NCBI GenBank assembly: GCA_963576735.1
Contig: OY755189.1
Span: forward strand, 3,720,001 to 3,784,000
DNA length: 64,000 bases
Reading direction: 5' to 3'
Source: Bedellia somnulentella
Taxonomy: Eukaryota; Arthropoda; Insecta; Lepidoptera; Bedelliidae
This document shows, one piece after another, positions 55,298 through 64,000 of this stretch. The position numbers and the translations under genes were made by a program. Position 1 is the first letter of the stretch. Each line of letters begins with the position of its first letter. Under the pieces are notes generated by a model. That model was not told where the DNA came from. It made no database searches and was given only the letters and a program-made list of their open reading frames with translations.

Positions 55298-55560
55298 AGC
55301 CATAAATCCCAAAAAGGGGTTGCCAGAGCTTTAGAGCTAGAAACTCCTCAGCCACATTTGGGAGTTGATAGGGGACAAGATGGTATTTATTTCTACCATC
55401 TTGTCCCCTATCAACTTCCAAATGTGGCTGAGTATCGTTAGTGATGGGTCTCCAACCGCATCGCCCAAAAACCACTTTGAAAATCCTCATACCCTTAGTC
55501 GCCTCTTACGACACCCGTGGGTAGAAAAGGGAGAGACATTCTAAGGCGGCCCTACACGGC
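55298..55560 (-). mobile_element. SINE-B with a 39-bp internal fold-back
   Basis: 55347-55385 and 55394-55432 are inverted copies of the same SINE-B segment with an 8-bp spacer. The rest is a normal full-length copy. Confidence 0.9.
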
Positions 55561-56077
55561 AACTACTTTACTACGATACTACAATCTATCTATCTTCTAT
55601 CTATCTATACTATAATAAGACTGTAACGAGGTCAAAACTGTACATTGAAGAAAAAAAAATAAAAACCGGTGGAATATGTTTTATTTTCGACACTGAAGCC
55701 AAATTTGCTATTTTTGAAAAAAATGACTGTCTGTCCGTCTGTATGTCCATTCATCACGTTAATTCTACAAGACCGATCTTGATCAAATTTGGCATGAATG
55801 TAGGTTATACACCTGGCCAACATATATGATATAATTTATCCCGGATTTCGCAAGGGTTCCCACGGGAGCATAAAAAAACATAACTTTTATATGGTTCCCC
55901 ATATTTACACGATTAATTTTTTCATCGACCGACTTTATCGGACTCTTCATTAATAGTCTTTTTGGAAAAAATAAGGGTTTCATCCATTTTCATCAAAATA
56001 ATTGTCCATTTTATTGTTTGTCAATAGTATGAATACTAGATATATAGGATATCACAAATTTGAGACTTAACACAAAT

Positions 56078-56152
56078 GTCTGCGTGGCGTAGCGGTATAC
56101 CGTTTGGTAAACACTAAGTACGAAAGACCCAGGTTCGAATCCCGGGTGGTCA
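56078..56152 (+). other. tRNA-like segment in tandem unit 1
   Basis: A box TGGCGTAGCGG (56085-56095) and B box GGTTCGAATCC (56132-56142) at tRNA spacing. It may be a SINE head or a tRNA relic; the acceptor stem is poor. Confidence 0.5.
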
Positions 56153-56631
56153 AAGTCTTTTTGCGTATTTTTTTTTGCTTTTGTGTTAGGTTAGAATAAT
56201 AGGATGCACTAATCCTTCTTTTTCACATTCAACTATGCGAATATGTATGAATAAAGATAATTGAAAGCATATTGTATGAATTTTGCGTATTCATTGGGTA
56301 GGTTTGAGAATATGTTTATAACTTTTGTTTATTTAACTATTTTCAACTAATATTCTCATAGATATATTATACTTTACTTACGCATAAATTAATATTCTGT
56401 TTAAGCCTCAGAATGCATAGTTTGTAAATAATAGTAAATATCTCAATTTCAATTCAGTACCGCCATCTATTGGCCGATGATCGCAATCTCTCTCACATCA
56501 CCAACTTATTGCTCCCCATATTTACACGATTAATTTTTTCATCGACCGACTTTATCAGACTCTTCATTAATAGTGTTTTTGAAAAAAATAAGGGTTTTAT
56601 CCATTTTCATCAAAATAAATGTCCATTTAAT

Positions 56632-56881
56632 GAATTGCTGAGTAGTGTCGGCTTAGAATAACACTACCCCATTTCTTCCGGTGGGTGTACGTAAGAGGCG
56701 ACTAATGGTATTGGGGCTTTTAAGGGATTTTTGGGCGATGTGGTTGGAGACCCATCACCAACAACCTTTATTTCACTATCTTTTCCCGGCGCAACTTCTA
56801 AAAGTGGCTGAGGAACTTCAAGTTCCTTAGCTCTGGCTACCCCTTCTAGGGATTTATAGCCGTGAGTATATGTATGTATGT
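56632..56881 (+). mobile_element. SINE-B, full length, with 7-bp target duplication
   Basis: ATTTAAT at 56625-56631 and 56882-56888. Tandem unit 1 has the uninterrupted site, which fixes the element's limits. Confidence 0.95.
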
Positions 56882-56950
56882 ATTTAATTGTTTGTCAATA
56901 GTATGGCTACTAGATATATACCATATCACAAATTTGACATCATTACTAAC

Positions 56951-57027
56951 GTTTTTGTGGCGTAGCTGTATACCGATTGGTTAAAACTAAACTAACGGAT
57001 GACCCAGGTTCGAATCCCGGGTGATTA
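56951..57027 (+). other. tRNA-like segment in tandem unit 2
   Basis: A box TGGCGTAGCTG (56958-56968) and B box GGTTCGAATCC (57007-57017). More diverged than unit 1. Confidence 0.45.
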
Positions 57028-57661
57028 AAGTCTTTTTGAGACTTTTTTGCTTTCGTGTTAGGTTAGAATAATAGGATGCACTAATCCTTCTTTTTCACAT
57101 TCAACTATGCGAATATGTATGAATAAAGATAATTGAAAGTATATTGTATGAATTTTGCGTATTCATTTGGTAGGTTTGAGAATATGTTTATAGCTTTTGT
57201 TTATTTAACTATTTTTAACTAATATTCTCATAGATATATTATGTTTTACTTACGCATAAATTAATGTTCTGTTTAAGCCTCAGAATGCATAGTTTGTAAA
57301 TAATAGTAAATATCTCAATGTTAATTCAGTAACGCCAACTGTTGACCGATGATTGCAATCTCTCACACATCACCAACAGTCAGTGTAGGGGGCAGCACCG
57401 GTTCGCCAAACTGTTATCCATACTTACTCAAGATATTTTCATTTTTGAACATAGAAACTTGGTTACAAAATGGTTTGTTTCATGTTTCTTATGAACAATT
57501 AAAAAGGTTTTTTTGGAACCCATCCCCTAAGAGATTGAAATATATTATACAGATTTTTGATCTATAAATACAATGTATCTAGAAATTTGAATCTTGATGC
57601 GATTGACTGATATAACAACTACAAAAAGGAATGTATGAAATTCATCCATCAATCAATCATG

Positions 57662-57832
57662 AGAATATACTAACGGCTATAAATCCCAAAAAAGGGTAGC
57701 CACAGCTCCAGAGATAGTAATTATTTATCCACTTTTGGAAGTAGAATGGGGTCCGTCCAACCGTCCAACTGCATCACCCAATAATCACTTAAAAAGTCTC
57801 AATGTTCTTTATATCTATTACAACGCCCACGG
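57662..57832 (-). mobile_element. SINE-B, diverged, with deletions
   Basis: ACTAACGGCTATAAATCCC, CCACTTTTGGAAG and CATCACCCAATAATCAC blocks. Confidence 0.7.
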
Positions 57833-58065
57833 GAATATAAATACAAAAAAAACAGAAGTTAGTGTAGTTAGATAGTGTTTTGGTATTTTGGATGTAAACT
57901 GGATGCAAAAAATGTAGTCCACGCGGACGTAGTCGCGGGCAAAAAGCTAGTAATTTATATAAAAGGTCGAATCAACTAATTCACCTCACACAACATCTAC
58001 CCAAAAAGGTTAGTGCTACTGTAACCATCTACAATGTCTTATAAATCATAGAAATGTTTATTTAA

Positions 58066-58190
58066 ACATACAAATTCTCACGGATATAAATCCCTAGTAG
58101 GGGTAGCCAGAGTTTTAGGATAAAAAAATACGCAACCTCTTTTAAGTATGGTAAGAAATGGGGAAGTGCTTTTCTAAGTCACTTCACAGC
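58066..58190 (-). mobile_element. SINE-B with large internal deletion
   Basis: Tail-side block GGATATAAATCCCTAG joined to the head-side AAGAAATGGGGAAGTGC. Confidence 0.7.
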
Positions 58191-58321
58191 ATTATATAAC
58201 GTATATAACATTCTGAAAAAGGCCGTCATCGACCTGATTCAGGATTTGTTTAAACCAAAGTATAGATTCATCAGTGTTCGTTCTCTATCTACACTACTAA
58301 GGTTGCAAACATTTTGACATA

Positions 58322-59200
58322 CCAGGCCACTCAGAAAGTATTGCGAAAAAAGGTTTTAATGTATGAAACAATGGCCGGTTGTAATGTATACTGAAAATAT
58401 GAGTCTTTATAAATAAAAAAAGGTACGTTCCAATTTTAAAATTTCCCTCTTTATTTTTTACGAGCTATTTTAAATTGTCGTGTCTTACTGAAAAATGAAT
58501 CTGAGCCGGGAACATTTTCGCGCTATGATTTTTTACGATTTCAAATGTCGCTTAAAACCAGACGAATCATACGATAGATTTCAAATGGCGTTTATAGATG
58601 AAGGGCCTTCCAAGGCAACTGTGTATAGTTGGTATAACGAATTCAAGCGTGGTCGATTAACTTTGCGGGATGAAGAAAGAAGTGGTCGCCCTCTAACGGC
58701 TGTTACGGATGAAAACGTGGTGGAAGTGAAAAATTTAATTCATGACAATAGGCGAATAACGTATCCAGAGGTTCAACACATTATGCAGATTGGATCGGGA
58801 AGTGTTCATGAGATTTTACACGAACATCTTCACGTGAGGAGGATAGTTTCACGCTGGGTGCCGCACAACCTCACCGAGGTACAGAAACAGGCCCGGGTGG
58901 AATGGTGTCGTGATATGATTAATAGTATATATAATAATAGTGTGACTTCTTTTTATTCCCTAAAATAAAAAATCAACTCAAAGGGATACAATTTTCATCG
59001 CCGGAAGATGCGCTGTCAGCGTTTCAGCGGGCTGTAAATGAGGTGTCTGCGGCGGACTGGAAAAAGTGTTTCGAAAACTGGTTTAGACGTATGAAACTTT
59101 GTATAGATGCCGGTGGAGAGTATTTTGAAAAGATTTAATAAAAACATTTTGCCCATAGAATTTTTTTTTCAATTTCGCAAAATTTTCTGAGTGTCCCACG
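58322..59200 (+). mobile_element. mariner-family transposon, internally deleted
   Basis: It is flanked by TA (58320-58321 and 59201-59202). Inverted ends share CACTCAGAAA followed by a TTGCGAAA block about 10 nt further in. The 879-bp length against the usual ~1.3 kb reflects loss of the transposase core. Confidence 0.88.
58495..59138 (+). pseudogene. mariner transposase, catalytic core deleted
   Basis: 58495-58915 encodes the N-terminal DNA-binding part: MNLSREHFRAMIFYDF, then KATVYSWYNEFKRGRLTL, then DEERSGRPLTAV and the WVPHNLT linker (residues 121-127). A deletion follows WCRDM. The C-terminus resumes in another frame from about 58944: DFFLFPKIKNQLKGIQFSS...WFRRMKLCIDAGGEYFEKI, ending TAA at 59138. 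The first two catalytic aspartates, and the third just before DFFLFP, are gone, so it cannot encode a transposase. The remaining ends could still be moved by a related enzyme. Confidence 0.9.
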
Positions 59201-59203
59201 TAC

Positions 59204-59340
59204 ATACATACATACACATATTCACGCCATTATTTCCCATTGGGGTGGGTGGAGACTATCGATTGCCACAATGATCCTGGCAAACCTCTCTTGCTTCATT
59301 TACATCCATCAATCTTTTCATGCATGCTCTTACATATAAA
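59204..59340 (-). mobile_element. LINE-C 3'-end fragment
   Basis: (CATA)n, CGCCATTATTTCCCATTGG and the following complement of the C-terminal codons, starting at the mariner's right edge. Confidence 0.75.
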
Positions 59341-59600
59341 CCTGCTTTCAGACAATGTGAATTCATTCCAAAAAAACATTTCATACCCTCCCTTCTCATT
59401 CAGGGGTCAGGTGAACTATCATTGTGTAAACACTACTGTCTCAAATATTTGAAATACATTATGAAAGTTCCGACACATATTTGGGGAAAGTTTAACAGCG
59501 CACGTCACGGCACAACTTCAACCGGTGATGTAGTGTTTAAAGAGTTAGGGTAGCTTGTTGGTCTAATTTAGAAGATTTAGCTATTATTTAGAGAATAAAA

Positions 59601-59762
59601 ACAGCCACTTTTAAAAAGTTGAGGGGTAAAGATGGTATAATAAGGTTGTTGGTGATGGGTCTCCAACCGCATCGCCCAAGGTTCCCTTGAAAGTAAGTCG
59701 CCTCTTACGTACACGTGCCGGTAGAAATGGGGCAGCGCTATTTTAAGCCGGCGCTACACAGC
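59601..59762 (-). mobile_element. SINE-B, tail-truncated
   Basis: From CAGCCACTTTTAAAAAG to the GCCGGCGCTACACAGC head. The sequence 59341-59600 is unassigned. Confidence 0.85.
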
Positions 59763-59783
59763 TTATTATATTATTATTATTAT

Positions 59784-59897
59784 ACCATCTTTTCCCCACT
59801 CAACTTTCCAAAAGTGGCTGAATAATTTCTAATTCCTTAGCCCTGGCTACCCCTTCCAGGGAATTATAGCCGTGAGTATTTGTATGTATGTATGTAT
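59784..59897 (+). mobile_element. SINE-B 3' half
   Basis: CCATCTTTTCCCCACTCAAC to TATG tail. A TTA repeat (about 59765-59783) separates it from the inverted copy on its left. Confidence 0.85.
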
Positions 59898-59928
59898 AAA
59901 AACACTTTAAAAATTCTTCCATAACATT

Positions 59929-60148
59929 GCCATGTAGTGCTGGCTTGGAATTTCACCACCCCTTTTTACCACGGGTATGGGGCTTTTTAAGAGATTTTTG
60001 GGAGATGTGGTAGGAGACCCATCAACTACGATACTTTATTTTTACCGTCTTGTCTCCTATCAACTTACAAATCTGGCTGAGTAGTTTCTAGCTCTGACAC
60101 TCTGACTATCCCTTTTTTGGAATTATGGCCGTGAGTGTATGTATGTCT
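59929..60148 (+). mobile_element. SINE-B with head deletion
   Basis: GCCATGTAGTGCTGGCTTGG to TATG tail, lacking part of the AAGAGGCGACTAAGG block. Confidence 0.85.
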
Positions 60149-60420
60149 TTATTTATTTATTGAGGATAAAAACAGAAAGAGCAAAAATTATATAAGACAA
60201 CAACACTTAGAACATTAACAAATAAAGGTTGGTACCTCCTTAACATTTCTCACAGATAGGTAACAATGTAAGTAAACAAAAACAATCAATACAAAAAAGA
60301 GAGAAAAACAGAAACACAGATAAAAAAATGAAAAAGGCTTACAACAACAACGAAGAAACAACAGAAAACACACAACATTCTTCAGATACAATTAAAACAA
60401 TCATAATAACCAGTGTTATG

Positions 60421-60740
60421 TTTGTCTGGTGAGGACTTTTCTTCTCACGTTATGTGATTGGTTTTTGTGATGGACAATTTAGTTTAATTATGTCAAACTA
60501 GCGTTTGGTTTGGTCTTAATCTTTGGTCGAAATCTTTTATAAAGTAAAAATATTATCCAAAAATGTACAAACCATATTTTGAAAAAAATAAAAAATGTGA
60601 ATGTAATTAGTTTCTTGGTTGCTTCTTCTCTTTACGAACACCTTCCGAAGCAACAGACTAATGATAAATTTTAAAAAAATTACATTAAAAAAATGTTTGT
60701 TGTTAACTTAATTTTGAAAAATAAACTTTTTGACTTTTTG
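60421..60740 (+). mobile_element. LINE 3' UTR copy (same family as 53467-54040)
   Basis: GTCTGGTGAGGAC, CACGTTATGTGATTGG, TGTCAAACTAGCGTTTGG and AAATAAACTTTTTGAC blocks occur in the same order as in the 53.7-54.0 kb copy. The A-rich stretch 60150-60420 before it is unassigned. Confidence 0.8.
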
Positions 60741-60888
60741 AACGTTTCTCAAATAGTAGTCAATGTGGATATATATGAGCTAGCACGATATCTCCCTATT
60801 ATTGAACCTCTCTTCCTTATTTCTTCTGTGACAATATACTTAAGATTTCAGAGCTATAAATGCTTCTGTGAAACTATACACATAATAT

Positions 60889-61098
60889 GCTGTGTAGTTT
60901 CGGCTCAAAATCATTATCATCGTGGGTGTTCGTAAGAGGCAACTAAGGGTATTGGGGCTTTTTAAGTCATTTTTGGGGGATGCGATTGGAGACCCGTCAC
61001 CAGAAACTGTTACCTTACAATTGCTGAGGAATTTCTTATCCCGAAGCTCTCGCTACCCCTTCTAGGTATTTATAGCCCTGATTATATGGATGTATGTA
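60889..61098 (+). mobile_element. SINE-B, diverged
   Basis: GCTGTGTAGTTTCGGCTC head, shortened body, GTATTTATAGCC and tail. Confidence 0.78.
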
Positions 61099-61384
61099 CG
61101 CATAATAAGATGACACGGCAGGTATGTGACGAACATCAAAGCCGATGAATCAATACAGTAATCTACATATTAGATAATACTGGCCAAGTGTGCCAATTAA
61201 TGTTAATCTGTCCTTGTGTATAACCTTTGCTTATTATAAGTGTATGTTAATATTTTACAAAAAGTGTTGGGATCACTTAGGATTTAATAAACTGCTATAA
61301 GTCGGTAAAATCTTTAAAACTGTTTATAAAATATACTGTAGCTTGATTGAATAATATATTCATACATACATATACAAACATACA

Positions 61385-61690
61385 TATACACTAGTGGCTA
61401 AACATACATACATACATATTTTCACGCCATTAGTTCCCATTGGGGTAGGCCTAGGCAGAGACTATCGATCGCCACTTTGTACGATCCTGGCAAACCTCTC
61501 TAGCTTCATTTACATCCATCTATCTTTTCGTACATGCTCTTTTACTCTTCATATTACGGAGGCTTGCCTTTTTGAGCACACTCTCTATTTGATCCAAATG
61601 TGTCCTCCGAGGTCGTCCTCTACTAACATTACCATCCGCATTAGCTCTATAAATCTCTTTTACCAATCTACTATCAACCATTCTCTCCCG
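61385..61690 (-). pseudogene. LINE-C, longest copy: RT C-terminus and 3' tail
   Basis: The minus-strand frame reads RLVKEIYRANADGNVSRGRP, then RRTHLDQIESVLKKASL, then ACTKR, stop, MDVNEAREVCQDRTKWRSIVSA and, after a small insertion, the YPNGN-type end and stop. GGCGTGAAAATATGTATGTATG-like sequence follows as the tail. The C-terminal layout (GRPRR...D...DR..WR..V.AYP) suggests an RTE-like reverse transcriptase. It supplies the reference for the tail shared with the SINEs. Confidence 0.8.
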
Positions 61691-61694
61691 TACT

Positions 61695-61929
61695 TACATA
61701 CATACATATACTCACGGCTATAAATCCCTAGAAGGGGTAGCCAGAGCCAAGGAATTATAAATTCCTCAGCCACTTTTTGAAGTTAAGTGGGGGAATAAAG
61801 GTTGTTGGTGATGGGTCTCCAACCGCATCGCCCAAAAATCCTTTAAAAGCCCCAATACCGTTAGTCGCCTCTTACGTACACCCACCGGAAGAAATGGGGT
61901 AGTGTTATTCTGAGCCGACACTACACAGC
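61695..61929 (-). mobile_element. SINE-B, full length with short deletion
   Basis: Close to consensus. It lies next to the LINE-C copy in the same orientation. Confidence 0.9.
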
Positions 61930-61946
61930 ATATATTTTACATAGCA

Positions 61947-62031
61947 ACTATATTATTCCTAAAAAGGGTAGCTAGAACATCAGAATAAATTATTCGGGAT
62001 ATTCCTCAGACACTTTTGGAAGTAGAGTGAT
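61947..62031 (-). mobile_element. SINE-B fragment, diverged
   Basis: AAAAAGGGTAGCTAGAAC and TTCCTCAGACACTTTTGG blocks. Confidence 0.65.
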
Positions 62032-63361
62032 TAATATATAATATACGTTTGAATCAAAAATCGGACCTATTTAATAAAATTCCTAAACCGTTTTCAAATT
62101 AATTTGTAATAATCGCTTTCGTCTATCATTGGGCACACAGAGGAACATTCGTAGATCAGCCAAAATTTCGCGATTATCATATCTCCTGTTCTCTTTGAGG
62201 AGTGCGACAATGTATACGCGACGAGCGACATATTAGGAAACCATTTTCGTTTTAGTTCTTAAAAGTTAAGGTCATAGAGAACTTAACTAAATAGAGCGTA
62301 AACCAAACGTGGCTCAGTACAAAAAATGCTTAAAAATAGGGAAAAAATATTCAAAATATAATAAAGATTATTTAATCTGTTAAATAACTTAAAAGTATTT
62401 CTAATATTCAATCAACCTTGGGACTACCTATTAGCCATTTTGCCCGAAATGGCTTAAAAACCTCGTTCGACTCCCGATGAGACTGATTTATATAACGCTT
62501 TCCAATATATTGATAATGTCAACTGAGAGACGCGTAAAATATGCACAGAATATTTACTGTACAATTCACTGTAAAATAAACATTTAATACTCTCCTACCT
62601 CAGATATTCGGTATTTATTGGAGCAAGATCCTTTACTCCCGACTTTTGTATTATCCTTAACGGCTGGACCGATCTCTATCAAACTTTGCATATATTGCTC
62701 CTAAGCATCGAGTATTAGTTCTTGGCGGAGAGTTTTTCGATAAAATATTATCATTGAGGAGTAATTACCCTTGAAAGTATCCCATGTAAGTCATGTAAAA
62801 TGTTTAACAGAAATCATGTTTGATTTTTTCCGGCTTCGAACCAATTTTCGGTGTGGAAAACTTTAATGCCAACCTAGTAAATATTATTGCGGAAACCGAT
62901 TGTCATTTAATCAGTTTTTCAAATAATCGCGTCATCGCATGTCGCGCAGCGCACATTCTCACTAGCTACCGAACCGAGCACCTCTGAGGCAATCAATTAT
63001 TCTCAAAATCGACTACGTCTCACCAAGTTTTGGAGTTTTCTTATCGGCTCTAGTAACTTGATTAAACTGTCCATTCTAATTGAATGGCTTATTGGATTAC
63101 TAACTTTTTATTAAACATTTCCCTCTAGAGACCTTCTCCGGCTTTTTTCTTAAATAAGTTTCAAGAAATTTATTTATTTTAATTTACTTTCGCTTTCACT
63201 TTGTTTTGACGCTTTTTGTTTTATAATTAATGTTAAATAATTCCATTACTTATTATCGCGTTGTAATGCCGTTGAGTATGTACTGTATATTAATTTTTTA
63301 TTTATTTATTTCTCGCAAGCAATGTACAACAAATTTTACAGATGTAAGTGTAAGAATAGGC
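62032..63361. other. Largest stretch without dense recognised repeats
   Basis: A possible Helitron-like block (CTGGACCGATCTCTATCAAA, 62664-62690) and a mariner-like end (62869-62883) are the only hints. No gene is recognised. Confidence 0.4.
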
Positions 63362-63373
63362 ACGTACACTGCA

Positions 63374-63501
63374 TTTAATGTTTTTTGACATGAATTCCTC
63401 ATGTGGGGATTATTACTCATAAATAAAAGATGTTATTAAAGGAAAGAAAAATTTCGACACTGGCGGGGTTTTTCTTTCCTTTAATAACATCTTTTATTTA
63501 T
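63374..63501 (-). mobile_element. Minimal family D hairpin with 12-bp target duplication
   Basis: ACGTACACTGCA lies at 63362-63373 and 63502-63513. The insert is the family D 3' tail followed by an inverted piece of the same tail; almost the whole tRNA-like core is missing. Confidence 0.85.
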
Positions 63502-63717
63502 ACGTACACTGCACCCTGAAAGGGTATAGCGAGGATAACACATAAAATACAAAATTATTGAACAAAATTAAATATAAATCTAAGGTAACAAAAATAAAAT
63601 TCTTAAAAAACAAATAGGAACTTATACAGTTTTATAGTTATTTGAAATATTATTACTTAAATTTTTCCTCTAAGTATTCACTTATTGTATAGTAACTCTT
63701 AGTGATAAGGAATTGTT

Positions 63718-64000
63718 TTAATTTTTAATGAATTGCTGGGTGTTTTCTTTTTTTAAATCAGACGGTAAGTTATTAAAAATTAGTATAGACATGTAATGAG
63801 GGCTTTTTTTATACATTTCTAATTTGGGTTCCGGTAGAATTAGTTTGTCATTTCGTCTAGTACTCTTTGTAAATTCATATTGATCGAGGTGTTTTTTAAC
63901 GTAGGTGGCTGTTTGAAGGATGTATAAAGAAGGGAGAGTCAGTATTTTTTCAGCTTTAAAGTGGAGTCTGCAACTGTCTCTGTATTGGATGTTTACTATT
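63718..64000 (-). pseudogene. LINE reverse transcriptase C-terminus, running off the right edge
   Basis: An open minus-strand frame without a start codon reads IVNIQYRDSCRLHFKAEKIL, TLPSLYILQTATYVKKHLDQ, YEFTKSTRRNDKLILPEP and KLEMYKKSPHYMSILIFNNL, then PSDLKKENTQQFIKN and TAA (63718-63720). The layout (RDSCR..FK...ILTLPSLYI, N/YTR...L..P, KSPHYM...NLPS) is that of the C-terminal domain of CR1/Jockey-type LINE reverse transcriptases. There is no internal stop in 93 codons. The catalytic part would lie beyond the window. Confidence 0.75.

Larger units (their letters stand above)
55897..57378. repeat. Tandem duplication of a ~615-bp unit
   Basis: Unit 1 is 55897-56513 and unit 2 is 56514-57378. 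The units are highly similar along their length, including a tRNA-like segment, except that unit 2 contains a SINE-B. Confidence 0.88.
55604..57950 (+). mobile_element. Non-autonomous Helitron with internal tandem duplication
   Basis: The 5' end TCTATACTATAATAAGAC follows an A. The 3' end is AGTCGCGGGC then AAAAAGCTAG, followed by T, with a CGCGGAC/GTCGCGGG-like stem inside it, as in lepidopteran Helitrons. No helicase sequence is present. Confidence 0.7.

Overview
This window looks like a piece of a lepidopteran (moth or butterfly) nuclear genome that is almost entirely transposable-element sequence. The base composition is AT-rich, there is no operon structure, and I recognise no host protein-coding gene. 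The order-level call is an inference. It rests on Helitron ends of the type common in Lepidoptera, a Dong/R4-like LINE sitting in TAA repeats (Dong was described in Bombyx), a TTAA-flanked piggyBac, a mariner, and RTE- and Jockey-like LINE fragments.

I use these family names throughout. SINE-B is a ~250-bp element with a GCCGTGTAGTGCCGGCTTAG-like head and a (TATG)n tail; I count about 45 copies or fragments. SINE-A is a ~370-bp tRNA-headed element with a (TGTTA)n tail, about 17 copies or fragments. LINE-C is the 5'-truncated 3' end of a LINE whose reverse transcriptase ends ...DRTKWRSIVSAYPNGN-stop and is followed by the same GTGAGTATATGTATG tail as SINE-B. Family D is an element built around a tRNA-like cloverleaf, usually arranged as inverted or tandem multimers.

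Layout. 1-2.8 kb: two Dong-like LINE copies in tandem, each bounded by TAA repeats, next to a Helitron 5' end (to 3.05 kb). 3.3-12 kb: a palindromic MITE, SINE-A and SINE-B copies, and Jockey-like RT relics at 9.0-9.9 and 10.7-11.1 kb. 12.1-13.0 kb: a 5'-truncated but open RTE reverse transcriptase. 13.4-14.5 kb: a Helitron helicase relic. 14.5-15.3 kb: a 171-bp inverted repeat. 16.7-18.4 kb: a DNA transposon with GCCGTA arrays near both ends and TA target duplications. 19.4-19.7 kb: family D palindrome. 21.1-23.6 kb: a piggyBac element with both ends present and a transposase broken by one stop codon. 23.6-34 kb: dense SINE-A, SINE-B and LINE-C. 34.2-34.7 kb: family D. 35.9-37.9 kb: a Helitron carrying a MITE and a Jockey-like retrocopy. 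38-50 kb: SINEs, LINE-C, and family D at 45.9-46.5 kb. 50.2-50.8 kb: a MITE inserted in a SINE-B. 53.3-54.1 kb: a LINE inserted in a SINE-A. 55.6-57.95 kb: a Helitron with a tandem duplication whose second unit carries a SINE-B insertion. 58.3-59.2 kb: a mariner lacking its catalytic core. 59-62 kb: SINE-B and LINE-C. 63.4 kb: a minimal family D hairpin. 63.7-64 kb: an RT C-terminus running off the edge.

How the pieces relate. The best biological signal is that the two abundant SINE families end in versions of the LINE-C 3' end (a CTCTGCCTACCCC...GGG...GGCGTGA block followed by a TATG- or TGTTA-type tail). This suggests that LINE-C supplied the reverse transcriptase that moved them. The second is family D: three loci carry 12-13 bp target-site duplications around inverted or tandem multimers of a tRNA-like unit, so these are real insertions rather than local tRNA gene clusters. 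Several repeats also contain short perfect fold-backs that look like template-switch mutations.
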